This document shows positions 29,151-38,676 of a DNA stretch of 64,000 bases, in pieces. The notes below the pieces were generated by a model. That model searched no databases and had not been told where the DNA came from. It was given only the letters and a program-made list of their open reading frames with translations. Origin of the DNA: Acidobacteriaceae bacterium (GTDB taxonomy: Bacteria; Acidobacteriota; Terriglobia; Terriglobales; Acidobacteriaceae); contig PLCO01000029.1 of the NCBI GenBank assembly GCA_003134815.1, positions 24,874-88,873 of the forward strand, written 5' to 3'. Made by a program: the position numbers and the translations under genes. Every line of letters begins with the position of its first letter. The stretch's first letter is position 1.

Positions 29151-30929
29151 TTAGTGCAAGTGCCCTGCTAACAAGAAGACCAAAGTTGCCTGCCAGTTGA
29201 TGGCGATCTCATTGCTGGCGTACGAGGCCGTCTGGTCGGCATAGTCCTTTTCCGGAGGCAGGCCCGCGGGCAATGCCGCCAGCACGGAATCCTGGCGTCC
29301 GGCATTCGGTCCTCCAGACATTAGTCCCGGCCAGGGCCCCGGTTGCTCGCCAGAACCGCTGGGCCGGTGGTGCGGATGCAGGACCGAATGCTCGCCTACC
29401 TGCGTAACCCACGAGAGCGAGAACGTGTTCCGCCCGAGAAGATAGTGCAAATCGTCGCTCGCTGTATTTACAAAGTCACGATTCGGCGCAATTACGTTGG
29501 CGATCATCAGGTCCATGCCATACTGGGCGGCGATCCCGTTCGAGCCCCACCTGAAATCCTTCGGCTTGAGACTCACGTGATAAGGATTAGCGGCAGTCGC
29601 GCTAACGATGGTGCGCGCCGCGGCCAACATTCGATTGCGAATCGCCGCCTGCGCGTCGGCGTTGGCGTCTTTGCGCCGCGAAAGAGCGTAGCTTCGCAGC
29701 GCCATGGGCCCCATAGAGCTCCAGCCTTCTGTGGCCGGCGAGTCGAGACCAGGAAGATACGCAGCATAGTTATTGAGAAAAAATTGGTGGTAAGCAGTGT
29801 CGCCTGTCGTGCGCCAAAGTTCCGCCGACGCCCAAAGCCGTTCGTCTGAGCAGTTGGAATCGCCGTACTCACCGGTTGAAATGCCGGGCGGATTACGGAA
29901 AGTCACGTTCGGATATTTTTCGGCCCATTGCCACGCACGGCGAGCTGCATCAAGCGCCCGAGCGGCAAACACCGCATCGTATGGTATGTAGACGCGCGCC
30001 GCAATCGCGGCTACCGCAGCCAGATCGGCAGTGGCGCAAGTGCCTTTAAACGGCGCCGAGCCAGTGCCGATGACCTCGCTTGGCAGCGTGTCCTTTTCAG
30101 GTGCGATGAACTTGGGAAAGTGAACGCTGGTCTGTTTGTGCCATGCGCCTCCGTCGGTGTCCTGCATCTTGAGCATCCATTCCAGGTTCCAGCGGATTTC
30201 GTTGAGGATGTCTGGAGTTCCATTGCCGGTTTCGGGAATCCTGAGTTGAATTGGCTTGAGATTCGGCGAGTAGATCTCCCAGGTCCATAGCAGCGTACCC
30301 GTTGCGATGCCCGAGTTGACCATGTAACGGCCATAGTCGCCGGCATCGTGCCACCCGCCGATGTTGTCGCGGGGTCCGGACGCGCCCGAGCTGGGATGAA
30401 ACTCGCCGTGCAGGTGACAGGCGGGATGGGAATATCCGGGAAACTCCGGCCCGAGATCGACGGCCGTTCCGCAGCGCTGGCCGTAAAACCCACGCATGGC
30501 CAGGTAGTAAGCGCGCTTGAATACATTGCTGCCAACGACGAAGGTCCAGCTCTTTCCTACCCCAGGAACATAAACGTAGTAAGTACCTGCCTGCCGCAGT
30601 TGGGAAAAGTCCGCTGCCTGAACGGTGTCGCCTGAAAGTGGATCGGTTGCGGCCGGTCCGAGAGCTCCACTAAGAACCGCCTTCCCATCGCTTGAACGCC
30701 TGACCTCAAAGGTTCTCGCCGGACTCGCGACAAGGGCGATTTTGGGCTCGCCGGCAAGGTAGCCCACCTGGTCCAACTTGATCGCCAGGGTCGGATTCTT
30801 GGTCGCATGAACGAGACAACCGGGATAGAGAGCCAGGCCGGAGACGAATAGAAGCAAGCGCCGGACGCGACCGCCGCGGGGTGTTCGAGGCTTCCAGATT
30901 AATGAAGGCGAACTATCTTTTTTTCGCAT
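29151..30929 (-). CDS. GH9 family endoglucanase with CelD-type N-terminal Ig-like domain
   Basis: 592 residues. A basic N-terminus and hydrophobic stretch ([15 protein letters not shown]) form an export signal, probably cleaved near LVHA. A CelD_N-type Ig-like domain spans about 45-130 ([17 protein letters not shown]). The (alpha/alpha)6 catalytic domain follows: [12 protein letters not shown] carries the catalytic base pair Asp195/Asp198, PHHRPSG is the conserved His motif, and Glu574 in SNEIAINW is the general acid. GH9 enzymes are inverting endo- or processive beta-1,4-glucanases. All key residues are present. It lies upstream of the SSS symporter on the same strand and is divergent from the GH94 gene, a sensible cellulose to cellobiose to phosphorolysis set. 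The ribosome binding site is weak, so the start could be further in. Confidence 0.92.
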   Translation of the reverse strand: MRKKDSSPSLIWKPRTPRGGRVRRLLLFVSGLALYPGCLVHATKNPTLAIKLDQVGYLAGEPKIALVASPARTFEVRRSSDGKAVLSGALGPAATDPLSGDTVQAADFSQLRQAGTYYVYVPGVGKSWTFVVGSNVFKRAYYLAMRGFYGQRCGTAVDLGPEFPGYSHPACHLHGEFHPSSGASGPRDNIGGWHDAGDYGRYMVNSGIATGTLLWTWEIYSPNLKPIQLRIPETGNGTPDILNEIRWNLEWMLKMQDTDGGAWHKQTSVHFPKFIAPEKDTLPSEVIGTGSAPFKGTCATADLAAVAAIAARVYIPYDAVFAARALDAARRAWQWAEKYPNVTFRNPPGISTGEYGDSNCSDERLWASAELWRTTGDTAYHQFFLNNYAAYLPGLDSPATEGWSSMGPMALRSYALSRRKDANADAQAAIRNRMLAAARTIVSATAANPYHVSLKPKDFRWGSNGIAAQYGMDLMIANVIAPNRDFVNTASDDLHYLLGRNTFSLSWVTQVGEHSVLHPHHRPSGSGEQPGPWPGLMSGGPNAGRQDSVLAALPAGLPPEKDYADQTASYASNEIAINWQATLVFLLAGHLH

Positions 30930-31175
30930 GAGCCAGGAGCTTCGGGTGAAAAGACGGATCAGTCTCTCACATCCTCACGCACTGCGGCAACGGATTCCTT
31001 TGCTCGGGCGAAGCGCTCGCGGAAAAAGTCTTGTTGCGGTTCCGCCGATTCGGCTATAATCGCGCTTCGCCGACAACCATGCCGGATCAGCCCCTGCAAA
31101 ATCGTTTCAGTGAATACTGAGAAAAGTGCAGAAATCGCTTGCTTCAAGCGCCCCGGGTCAGAAAAGGAATTGACG

Positions 31176-33620
31176 ATGAAGTTCGGGACCTTCGATGACC
31201 AAAACCGCGAGTACGTAATCACGCGGCCGGATACTCCGCTGCCTTGGATCAACTACCTCGGCTGCCAGGAGTACTTCGGAATCATTTCCAACACCGCGGG
31301 TGGATACTCGTTTTATCGCGACGCGAGGCTGCGGAGACTGACCCGCTACAGGTATAACAACGCGCCGTTGGATTGCAGCGGGCGATATATTTACCTGCGA
31401 GATGAAGAGTCGGGCCGCTTCTGGTCACCAAGCTGGCAGCCGACACGCCACGCCGCCGAGGACTATTCGTGCCGCCACGGCATGGGCTACACCACCCTTG
31501 GCTCTCAATTCGCCGGCATTCAAGCCCACACACGCTATTTTGTCCCGCTCGACGAGAATCTCGAAATCTGGCAACTGACAGTCACAAATCGGCGCGAGAC
31601 GCCGGCGCGGGTCTCTGTCTTTGCCAGCATCGAGTTTTGCCTGTGGGACGCGCAGGACGACGCCACGAACTTCCAGAGGAACTACAACATCGGCGAAGTG
31701 GAGGTGGTGGACGGCGTCATCTATCACAAGACGGAGTACCGCGAACGCCGCAATCACTTCGCGTTTTTTGCCTGTTCGGAGCCAACTGCGGCATTTGACA
31801 CCGCACGAGACGCATTTCTCGGGCCCTACCGCGGCTGGGATAATCCTGCAGCGGTGGCCGCAGGCCAACTGACCAACTCCATCGCGCATGGCTGGGCGCC
31901 GATCGGTGCGCATCAGGTGAATCTCGATTTGGCCGCTGGAGAAACACGGCAGATTGTCTTCGTCCTCGGCTATCAGGAAAATCCCGTGGACGAAAAGTTC
32001 GATCCGCCAGATTCACAAATCATCAACAAGGAACGGGCCAAACCGACCATCGCAAAGTACCTCGGCGCTAAACAGGCGGACTCGGCCTTTGCGCGATTGC
32101 GCGAGCATTGGGACAAGCTGCTCGGAATTTTCCAGGTAGAAACGCCGGATGTGCATACGAATCGCATGGTGAACATCTGGAACGCCTACCAGTGCATGGC
32201 CACATTCAATATGTCGCGCTCGGCTTCGTCGTTCGAGTCCGGCATCGGCCGTGGGCTCGGCTTCCGCGACTCCAACCAGGACCTGCTGGGCTTTGTGCAC
32301 ATGGTGCCGGCGCGAGCTCGCGAGCGCATTCTTGACCTTGCCTCAACGCAACTTGAGAGCGGCGGCGCTTATCACCAATACCAGCCGCTCACCAAGCGCG
32401 GCAACAACGACATTGGCGGCGGATTCAACGACGATCCCCTTTGGCTCATCCTCGGTGTCGCAGCCTACATCAAAGAAACAGGAGACTGGAGCATTCTGGA
32501 CGAGCCCGTGCCCTACGACAACAAACCCGGCACGGAAGCGACACTCTACGATCACCTGCACCAAAGTTTTCGTTACACGCTTGAGCGGCTCGGTCCGCAC
32601 GGGCTGCCGCTGATCGGCCGCGCGGATTGGAACGACTGCCTCAATCTGAACTGCTTTTCTGACGCGCCAGGTAATTCCTTCCAGACCACGACGAATCGGG
32701 ACGGCAAGGTGGCCGAGTCGGTATTCATCGCCGGACTTTTCGTGCACGCCTCACACGAGTTGGCAGCGATGGCCAGCCGCCACGGCCATCCGAACGACGC
32801 GACGTGTTTTCTGACGGCAGCCGACCGAATGGAACAAACCGTAAAGAAACACGGCTGGGATGGCGAATGGTTTCTGCGCGCCTATGACAGCTTCGGCGAG
32901 AAGATCGGATCCAAGGAACGCGAGGAAGGAAAGATCTTCATCGAGTCGAACGGGTTCTGCGTGCTGGCGGGGATCGGCCTCGACGACGGCAGGGCGGCCA
33001 AAGCGCTAAATGCAGTGCGCGAGCATCTGGCCACGAAGCACGGACTCGTGGTCCATCAGCCGGCCTACACCCGCTACTATCTCCACCTGGGCGAGATTTC
33101 TTCGTATCCTCCGGGATACAAGGAAAATGCCGGCGTTTTTTGCCATGTGAATCCCTGGGTAATGATCGGAGAAACGCTGCTGGGCCACGGCGATGAGGCG
33201 CACGATTACTATCTGCGCATCAATCCTTCGGCGCGCGAAGAGATCAGTGAGGTGCACCGCTGCGAGCCTTACGTTTATGCACAAATGATCGCCGGCAAGG
33301 ACGCGCCGACCTTCGGCGAGGCCAAGAACTCCTGGCTCACAGGAACGGCGGCGTGGAATTACTACGCAATCGCGCAGTGGATTCTCGGCGTGCGGCCCAC
33401 CTATGACGGGCTTGAAATTGCTCCCGTATTTCCCGCCAACTGGCCCGGATTCTCCGCAACGCGCATCTTTCGTGGAGTGACGTATAAGATCGCCGTTGAG
33501 CGCAAGGGCACCGGGAATTGTGTCGCGCTGACCGTGGACGGAGCGCCAGTAGAGGGAAATATTGTGCATCCCCCTGCGGACGGCCGCAGGGAAGTGACGA
33601 TTGTGGCGGCTTTAGGCTAG
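31176..33620 (+). CDS. GH94 cellobiose phosphorylase
   Basis: ATG 31176 (AAGGA at 31164-31168) was chosen over an in-frame upstream start because the family begins with a KFGTFDD-like segment. 814 residues and no signal peptide, so cytoplasmic. It converts cellobiose and phosphate to alpha-glucose-1-phosphate and glucose (EC 2.4.1.20). N-terminal beta-sandwich features include [10 protein letters not shown] and YIYLRDEE. The (alpha/alpha)6 domain has [20 protein letters not shown] and [15 protein letters not shown]. Asp487 in WND matches the family's catalytic acid. [12 protein letters not shown] and [13 protein letters not shown] also fit. It saves ATP when growing on cellulose and pairs with the nearby GH9 enzyme and symporter. 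A degenerate LacI-like core, AATCGTTT at 31100-31107, lies about 70 bases upstream. Confidence 0.93.
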   Translation: MKFGTFDDQNREYVITRPDTPLPWINYLGCQEYFGIISNTAGGYSFYRDARLRRLTRYRYNNAPLDCSGRYIYLRDEESGRFWSPSWQPTRHAAEDYSCRHGMGYTTLGSQFAGIQAHTRYFVPLDENLEIWQLTVTNRRETPARVSVFASIEFCLWDAQDDATNFQRNYNIGEVEVVDGVIYHKTEYRERRNHFAFFACSEPTAAFDTARDAFLGPYRGWDNPAAVAAGQLTNSIAHGWAPIGAHQVNLDLAAGETRQIVFVLGYQENPVDEKFDPPDSQIINKERAKPTIAKYLGAKQADSAFARLREHWDKLLGIFQVETPDVHTNRMVNIWNAYQCMATFNMSRSASSFESGIGRGLGFRDSNQDLLGFVHMVPARARERILDLASTQLESGGAYHQYQPLTKRGNNDIGGGFNDDPLWLILGVAAYIKETGDWSILDEPVPYDNKPGTEATLYDHLHQSFRYTLERLGPHGLPLIGRADWNDCLNLNCFSDAPGNSFQTTTNRDGKVAESVFIAGLFVHASHELAAMASRHGHPNDATCFLTAADRMEQTVKKHGWDGEWFLRAYDSFGEKIGSKEREEGKIFIESNGFCVLAGIGLDDGRAAKALNAVREHLATKHGLVVHQPAYTRYYLHLGEISSYPPGYKENAGVFCHVNPWVMIGETLLGHGDEAHDYYLRINPSAREEISEVHRCEPYVYAQMIAGKDAPTFGEAKNSWLTGTAAWNYYAIAQWILGVRPTYDGLEIAPVFPANWPGFSATRIFRGVTYKIAVERKGTGNCVALTVDGAPVEGNIVHPPADGRREVTIVAALG

Positions 33621-33673
33621 ACGGTTTTGAGCTAGTGCTGACGCTGCATCTCTCCGTGAACTAAGGAGCCGCT

Positions 33674-34666
33674 TTGTATTCCGCCAACGAGAAGCGCTAC
33701 GACACCATGCAGTACCGCCGTTGCGGGCACAGTGGGATTCGGCTGCCCGCCATCTCACTCGGCCTGTGGCACAACTTCGGCGGCGTCGATGACTTCGAGA
33801 ACTCCCGCGCCATGGTGCGCCGCGCCTTCGATCTGGGCATTACCCACTTCGACCTCGCCAACAATTACGGTCCTCCGCCGGGAAGCGCGGAAAGCAACTT
33901 TGGCGAGATTCTGCGCCTCGATCTCGCGCCTTACCGCGACGAGCTGATCATCAGCTGCAAGGCAGGCTACGATATGTGGCCCGGCCCGTACGGAAATTGG
34001 GGATCGCGGAAGTATCTGCTGGCGAGTCTCGACCAGAGCCTGAAACGGATGGGCCTGGAGTACGTGGACATTTTCTACTCGCATCGTCCCGATCCAGAGA
34101 CGCCAGTGGAAGAAACGATGTCCGCGCTCGACCAAGCGGTGCGTTCCGGCAAGGCTCTCTATGCCGGCATCTCCAACTACGATCCGGCGCAGACTACCGC
34201 GGCAATTAGGATTCTTCGGGAGCTCGGCACGCCCTGCCTCATTCATCAGCCCAAATACTCGATGTTCGAGCGCACTCCGGAGCGTGGTTTGCTCGATGTG
34301 CTGGGCAATGAAGGCGTAGGCGCAATCGCGTTCTGTCCGCTGGCGCAGGGCCTGCTTACCGATCGCTATCTCAAAGGCATCCCCGCCGATGCGCGCGCCG
34401 CAAAGCCGCACGGATTCCTGAAGAAGCGCGACATCGACGACGGCAAGCTCGCCAAGGTGCGAAGTTTGGATCAACTGGCTCGAGAACGGGGACAATCGCT
34501 GGCGCAGATGGCTCTGGCGTGGGTACTGCGCGACGGCCGCATGACGTCAGCGCTGATCGGCGCCAGCCGCGTGGAGCAGATCGAGCAAAACGTCGCGGCA
34601 CTCTCCGACCTGGCTTTCACGAGCAAGGATCTGGTCCGCATTGACGCGATTCTGGGCGCCGCCTGA
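33674..34666 (+). CDS. Aldo/keto reductase (YghZ/GAP-reductase type)
   Basis: Starts at TTG 33674, supported by AAGGAG at 33663-33668; ATG 33707 is the alternative. 330 residues in a TIM-barrel AKR fold. The catalytic tetrad is visible: Asp and Tyr in FDLANNYGPPPG, Lys in ISCKAGYDMWPGPYG, His in FYSHRPDPETP. The NADP-binding segment near the end (ALIGASRVEQIEQNV) is present. The YDMWPGPYG stretch is typical of the L-glyceraldehyde-3-phosphate reductase subgroup. It lies 53 bases after cellobiose phosphorylase on the same strand and is probably in the same operon; its role in sugar metabolism is inferred from that. It is convergent with the chorismate lyase gene, 73 bases away, with no clear terminator between. 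Confidence 0.9.
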   Translation: MYSANEKRYDTMQYRRCGHSGIRLPAISLGLWHNFGGVDDFENSRAMVRRAFDLGITHFDLANNYGPPPGSAESNFGEILRLDLAPYRDELIISCKAGYDMWPGPYGNWGSRKYLLASLDQSLKRMGLEYVDIFYSHRPDPETPVEETMSALDQAVRSGKALYAGISNYDPAQTTAAIRILRELGTPCLIHQPKYSMFERTPERGLLDVLGNEGVGAIAFCPLAQGLLTDRYLKGIPADARAAKPHGFLKKRDIDDGKLAKVRSLDQLARERGQSLAQMALAWVLRDGRMTSALIGASRVEQIEQNVAALSDLAFTSKDLVRIDAILGAA

Positions 34667-34739
34667 CAAGGTTCCGATGTTAGGAGCAGGCCACTTCGCC
34701 GCCCGAGAATTCAAATCTTCGCGCTGCCACAGGCTTGGC

Positions 34740-35300
34740 TCAACGCCTCATCGAGGGAGGGCGATAATCATAAAATGTCGGAATGTATTCGGTGACCACC
34801 ATGACCACCCTCTTCCCTGACCAGACTCGATATTTCCGAACCAGCAATAAGGAAGCACCGTCACCGTCGAAGTATTTCGAAAGCTCCCCTGACGCTCGAT
34901 AATCGACCTCTACCATTTCCTTAAATGTCTCCAGCTTGTGCTCAAGCCACAGTCGTCCCAGCGGGACCTGAGAGTTCAGGAGTTCATCAGACATTGCTGG
35001 ACCCAGCCGGTCAACCGCTATGAGCGACTCGGCGTAGACGTAGTTCCTTCCGGACTCAGAGCCGCGCAGGAGAATCTGTCGCTCCATTATGGATTCTTCA
35101 TCTTTCGGCTCCAAGCTAGAATGTTCTCTCTTCGCATTTACCACTTGCTGCGCAACCTTGATCAGCTGGATGCGCTCAAGGAATGAAGCCTCCAGAATTT
35201 CTGTCAGCGTTCCATCCGTAACCAAGAGCACCCGCTGAGTGGGACCAAGGCCACTGGCACTGATCTTAGCGACATTATTGAGGACATCGATAGCTGACAT
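34740..35300 (-). CDS. Chorismate pyruvate-lyase, Rv2949c/DUF98 type
   Basis: 186 residues, ATG with AGGAG 5 nt upstream. It shows the motif series of the mycobacterial Rv2949c-type chorismate lyase, which turns chorismate into 4-hydroxybenzoate and pyruvate: TDGTLTEIL (28-36), MERQILLRG (72-80), YAESLIAVDRL (89-99), PLGRLWLEHKLETFKE (113-128) and KYRVWSGKRVVMVVTEYIP (156-174). Arg79 and Glu171 are plausible equivalents of the UbiC substrate-binding Arg and catalytic Glu. No signal or membrane segment is seen. It is the last gene of a five-gene minus-strand set with an acid ligase, a carrier protein, an SGNH protein and an MBOAT. No ubiquinone genes are nearby, so the product is more likely for a specialised pathway. 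The assignment is from recalled family motifs. Confidence 0.82.
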   Translation of the reverse strand: MSAIDVLNNVAKISASGLGPTQRVLLVTDGTLTEILEASFLERIQLIKVAQQVVNAKREHSSLEPKDEESIMERQILLRGSESGRNYVYAESLIAVDRLGPAMSDELLNSQVPLGRLWLEHKLETFKEMVEVDYRASGELSKYFDGDGASLLLVRKYRVWSGKRVVMVVTEYIPTFYDYRPPSMRR

Positions 35301-35406
35301 ATTTCTCCTGGTTGAAATGCAATCATAAGTTCCGCTATGGGCTTTTTTGCGCCAGCGAAGTTAGACGGCAACCCCCAATCTTGCGTAAGCCGGGAAACTT
35401 CAATAC

Positions 35407-36876
35407 CTAACCGACCAGATGCTTGCGCAGGACTTTTCCTATTCCATTGCGAGGGAGTTCACTAACGAATTCCACTCTTCGGGGAATCTTAAAGTCCGAC
35501 ATCCGTTCCCGACAGTAATCAATGATTTCCTGCTCGCGACATGCCTCGCGTGAAACGACGACAGCCTTCAACACGGTTTCGCCCTGATAGCCCGGGATCC
35601 CAACAACTGCCACCTCTTGCACCTTAGCAAATTTGCTGATCACGTCCTCGACCTCGAAGAGGTCGACCTTCTTCCCTGACGCCAAAATCAACCAGTCCGT
35701 ACGTCCCTCAAGATAAAGAAAACCGCGATCGTTTTTTCTCCCAAAATCGCCTGGGCAGAACAGTCCCTGCCGAAACCGTCGCTCGGTCAGTTCGGGCTGA
35801 CCCTGATAACCAAGCGTCATGGCGGCGCTCTGAATCGCGATTTCGCCTCTTTCCCCCGGCACAACCGGCTCCCCACTCTCCAGAAGAACGTCGATTCGAA
35901 CGTTTCGCAGTGGCAGACCCACGGATTCCAGCGTCTCCTGTGGATCAATATCCGTGTTGATTGCTACGGCGCCAACCTCCGTTGCTCCGTAAAGCTGACG
36001 GACGTAGACACCAAAGCCATCCTTGAACTCCCTGGCCACCTTTGCAGGAAGGGGGGCGCCAGCGGAGAAAGCTAAGCGCAGCGACGTCCCGCGTCGGTGA
36101 CGGTTCGGCCCTTGCTGAGCAAGCAGCTCGAACATCACCGGCACAGCAGGAAAGACCGTAATCCCCTCGTGTTCTACGATCTCCGCCACTGCGGCACGGT
36201 TGAATTCTTCCATCAACACGAGGGTCGCCCCAGCATACATTGCAGCCAAGAGTGCATTGCCAAAGCCGTGTGAGTGAAAAAGTGGAACGGTGCACAGGAT
36301 AGAGTCATCGGCCGAGATTCCAGTCGTTTCATTGAAGTTCGCGGCCTCACAATAGAGATTCCGGTGGGACCGGACGATGCATTTGGGAATTCCAGTGGTG
36401 CCCGATGTGTACTGCACGATTGCAGCTTCGCTGTCGTAAATCAGCTCCGCTGGCGGTTCGCCCAAGTGATCGACTGAACTCTCAAAGCCTGCGTCTCGGA
36501 CCAGAATCACAAAGCGTTGATTGGTTTCTTCTCTGACCTGTTCCAAAGAAAGTCGCTGGCTCGGTTCACAAATCGCTATTGCGATGTCGTTCTCGGAGAA
36601 GATCCTCATCAACTCACCAGGCTTTGAGCCGGGATCCAGTAAGTATGCGGGCGCACCGAGACGTGATGCCGCCAAGTAAGAGAAAATGAACAGCGGGCAG
36701 TTCTTCAGGACCAGCGCTACACCCATGTCACCCGTAACCCCTAGCCGCTTCAAGGCCGCTGCCCAGTGAGCCACTTGGTCTTCCAATTGCCCGTACGTGT
36801 AGCGGTCATCCCCAAACACAAGCGCCGTCCGAGGGCCAGCCGACCGAAAAGTCTCCTCAAAAACGCGATTCAACAC
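35407..36876 (-). CDS. AMP-forming acid:CoA/carrier-protein ligase (ANL family)
   Basis: 489 residues starting at GTG 36876 (AGGATA upstream). All core ANL motifs are present: QYTSGTTGIPK (155-165, P-loop), YGATEVG (296-302), the Asp of PGDFGR (375-379), GRTDWLILASGKKVDLFEVED (from 391) and PRNGIGK with catalytic Lys481. It activates a carboxylic acid as the acyl-AMP, then passes it to a thiol. A free-standing carrier protein 225 bases upstream and a chorismate lyase 106 bases downstream suggest that the acid is 4-hydroxybenzoate and the acceptor the carrier protein. This is analogous to mycobacterial FadD22, where ligase and aryl carrier are fused, or to DltA with DltC. Length is that of short aryl-acid ligases. 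Substrate specificity is inferred from context only. Confidence 0.88.
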   Translation of the reverse strand: MLNRVFEETFRSAGPRTALVFGDDRYTYGQLEDQVAHWAAALKRLGVTGDMGVALVLKNCPLFIFSYLAASRLGAPAYLLDPGSKPGELMRIFSENDIAIAICEPSQRLSLEQVREETNQRFVILVRDAGFESSVDHLGEPPAELIYDSEAAIVQYTSGTTGIPKCIVRSHRNLYCEAANFNETTGISADDSILCTVPLFHSHGFGNALLAAMYAGATLVLMEEFNRAAVAEIVEHEGITVFPAVPVMFELLAQQGPNRHRRGTSLRLAFSAGAPLPAKVAREFKDGFGVYVRQLYGATEVGAVAINTDIDPQETLESVGLPLRNVRIDVLLESGEPVVPGERGEIAIQSAAMTLGYQGQPELTERRFRQGLFCPGDFGRKNDRGFLYLEGRTDWLILASGKKVDLFEVEDVISKFAKVQEVAVVGIPGYQGETVLKAVVVSREACREQEIIDYCRERMSDFKIPRRVEFVSELPRNGIGKVLRKHLVG

Positions 36877-37101
36877 GTCTGGATATCCTGGAAATCTGGA
36901 TCGTATTCCCTACAGCGAGAAGACTCTTTGTTCCGATTTTCGATGACTCCTCATTACACGCAGTCTCTACGTGCTCTGAAGCAGACTCTCACGGGATTCG
37001 CTAATGGCTTATAGCCAGCCGTCCCCGTCCACGATTCTTTCTCTCGCTTGCGTACTTGTTCCCGATGTAAGACACGAAAATGGGGTATCCGTAGGCACAA
37101 C

Positions 37102-37368
37102 TCAGTTTTCACCCGCGATCTTTCTCTCAATCAAATCTGCGATGGCGTCGATTGTATCAAAGTTTTCTATGCTGGTATCGTAAGCTTTGAGTTCAATTCC
37201 GTACTGGCTCTCCACAAAACCGACAAGCCGCAGCAGCCCCATTGAATCCATTACGCCGCTGGTTCGCAAAGGCGTGTCGTCCTTTAAGCTCTCCGGCGAC
37301 TCGTCCGGCAGGAATGCCGAGGCGATATAAGTCCGAAGTTCTTCTTTCATTGCGCTCTTGTCTTTCAT
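37102..37368 (-). CDS. Acyl carrier protein
   Basis: 88 residues, ATG preceded by a strong AGGAGG at 8-nt spacing. The acidic four-helix carrier fold is evident and the phosphopantetheine site is GVMDSMGLLRLV with Ser42. The D-S-M form, rather than the fatty-acid ACP form D-S-L, and the overall shape resemble stand-alone DltC/aryl-carrier proteins. It lies between the ligase (downstream) and the SGNH protein (upstream) on the same strand. It should need a phosphopantetheinyl transferase, none of which is encoded in the window. It is the expected shuttle between the ligase and the MBOAT acyltransferase. Confidence 0.92.
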   Translation of the reverse strand: MKDKSAMKEELRTYIASAFLPDESPESLKDDTPLRTSGVMDSMGLLRLVGFVESQYGIELKAYDTSIENFDTIDAIADLIERKIAGEN

Positions 37369-37548
37369 TTTTGTGGCCTCCTCTAGCCTAACGCGAAAGG
37401 TCTTTTGTCCCTGCTCCTACAGGCCTGGGAGCCTGGCGAAGATGTTCCGTTGTATCTCCGACGTCTCGGAATAGAGAGTGCTTTCTAGCGCATCGCGAGC
37501 GTCTAACTCCACGCCCGTTCTTTCATACACCTGCGACCGCCGGAGATT

Positions 37549-38676
37549 TCAAGGGTGCTGGTTAATACCGAGAGCAGGTCCAACCAGTTTCGACCACGCT
37601 TCCGGATTCGCGCGCAGTTTCTCGTAGAGACTTTTGTATATCATCTCGTCGCCCTTTGCGTTGGGGTGGACATCGACCCCGTTAAGGCGGATGGATTTTC
37701 TGTCCAACATTCCTGTAAATGTGTCGGACAGGTCGACGAAGGTAATATTCATCGTAGATAAAAGTTCTGGAATTCCGGCAAACCTCCGCCTGGATAAGTC
37801 AGCGTCTTCGACCGCCGGGACCAAGACAACCAGAAACTGGGTGTGATGCTGCTCAGCATTGGCTTTTATCTTTAGTATTGTCTGCCGAATGATCGACATT
37901 CTGTAAGGCGCGAACTTCGCACTCAGCTTAGAATTGTCGTCGGACTGCTTCGCGTTTGCCTCGCTTGCGGTCTCTCGCAAAAAGTCGTATTTGACATCGG
38001 CTCCGGACTGCACCAGATAAATCAAATGCGTGTCCCACGGCCGATAAACAGAGAGCTCCGTCAGCATCAAAACATATACATCGGGTTGAAATTGCGGTAC
38101 ATCATGCAGCGCAACGTCCATCGTTTGTGTCAGCTCATATCCTGGAACCGCAAAATTGAGGAATTCGAATTGTTGCCGATGCGGTGAGTGATCCGTATTG
38201 AGTCGATCCGCTAGCAAGCTGACAAAATTCTGATCCGAGTCTACGCCCAGGCCCAGAGTAATCGAATCACCCAGAACCGCGACTCGGCGCGTGTCGGGAG
38301 GTTTGATGAGCGTCCACTCGGGACCTTCATATCCAAATCGATTGGTTGGCGAGTTCGTTGCAGGCCTGGTTGTCACACTGGCTAAGTTAGGCCTCATTCG
38401 CAGAACGCGAAAGGCGTCCGGTGCAAACGTGGCGCTCCAGTGCTCACGCCAGTTATCGGGGTCTGGCCAGAACAACTGGTCAAAATATCCATCTGGCGTC
38501 CAGCCGAAGAGAGGGGGCCGACTCGACATGACGTCAATCATCATCGCTGGAAATCGCCCTAATGCCATCGTGTACATGGGTGTCGCGAGGCTCTTGAGCG
38601 CTACAAGGGCGATAATCGTGATCGTAGGAATCAGTATCGCACGCCGGGAAGATACGCCCCTTTGCAAAGTGATCAT
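37549..38676 (-). CDS. Membrane-anchored SGNH/GDSL-like protein (DltD/AlgX-like role)
   Basis: ATG 38676 overlaps the stop codon of the MBOAT gene as ATGA, the classical sign of translational coupling, so the longer upstream frame was rejected. 375 residues with one N-terminal membrane helix (about 13-31, ILIPTITIIALVALKSLA) and the rest probably extracytoplasmic. SGNH-hydrolase signatures: block I VAVLGDSITLGLG with Ser138, and block V NGVDVHPNAKG with Asp335 and His337. NRFGYEGPEW ahead of block I resembles the region before the Ser in polysaccharide O-acetylation SGNH proteins. In Dlt and alginate systems such proteins complete acyl transfer onto the polymer after the MBOAT moves the acyl group across the membrane. 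That role is inferred here. Confidence 0.82.
   Translation of the reverse strand: MITLQRGVSSRRAILIPTITIIALVALKSLATPMYTMALGRFPAMMIDVMSSRPPLFGWTPDGYFDQLFWPDPDNWREHWSATFAPDAFRVLRMRPNLASVTTRPATNSPTNRFGYEGPEWTLIKPPDTRRVAVLGDSITLGLGVDSDQNFVSLLADRLNTDHSPHRQQFEFLNFAVPGYELTQTMDVALHDVPQFQPDVYVLMLTELSVYRPWDTHLIYLVQSGADVKYDFLRETASEANAKQSDDNSKLSAKFAPYRMSIIRQTILKIKANAEQHHTQFLVVLVPAVEDADLSRRRFAGIPELLSTMNITFVDLSDTFTGMLDRKSIRLNGVDVHPNAKGDEMIYKSLYEKLRANPEAWSKLVGPALGINQHP

Noticed and set aside
34740..37368. Reading the aryl-acid genes as an aryl-polyene or xanthomonadin locus
   Set aside because: Ketosynthases, dehydratases and ketoreductases that define such loci are absent.
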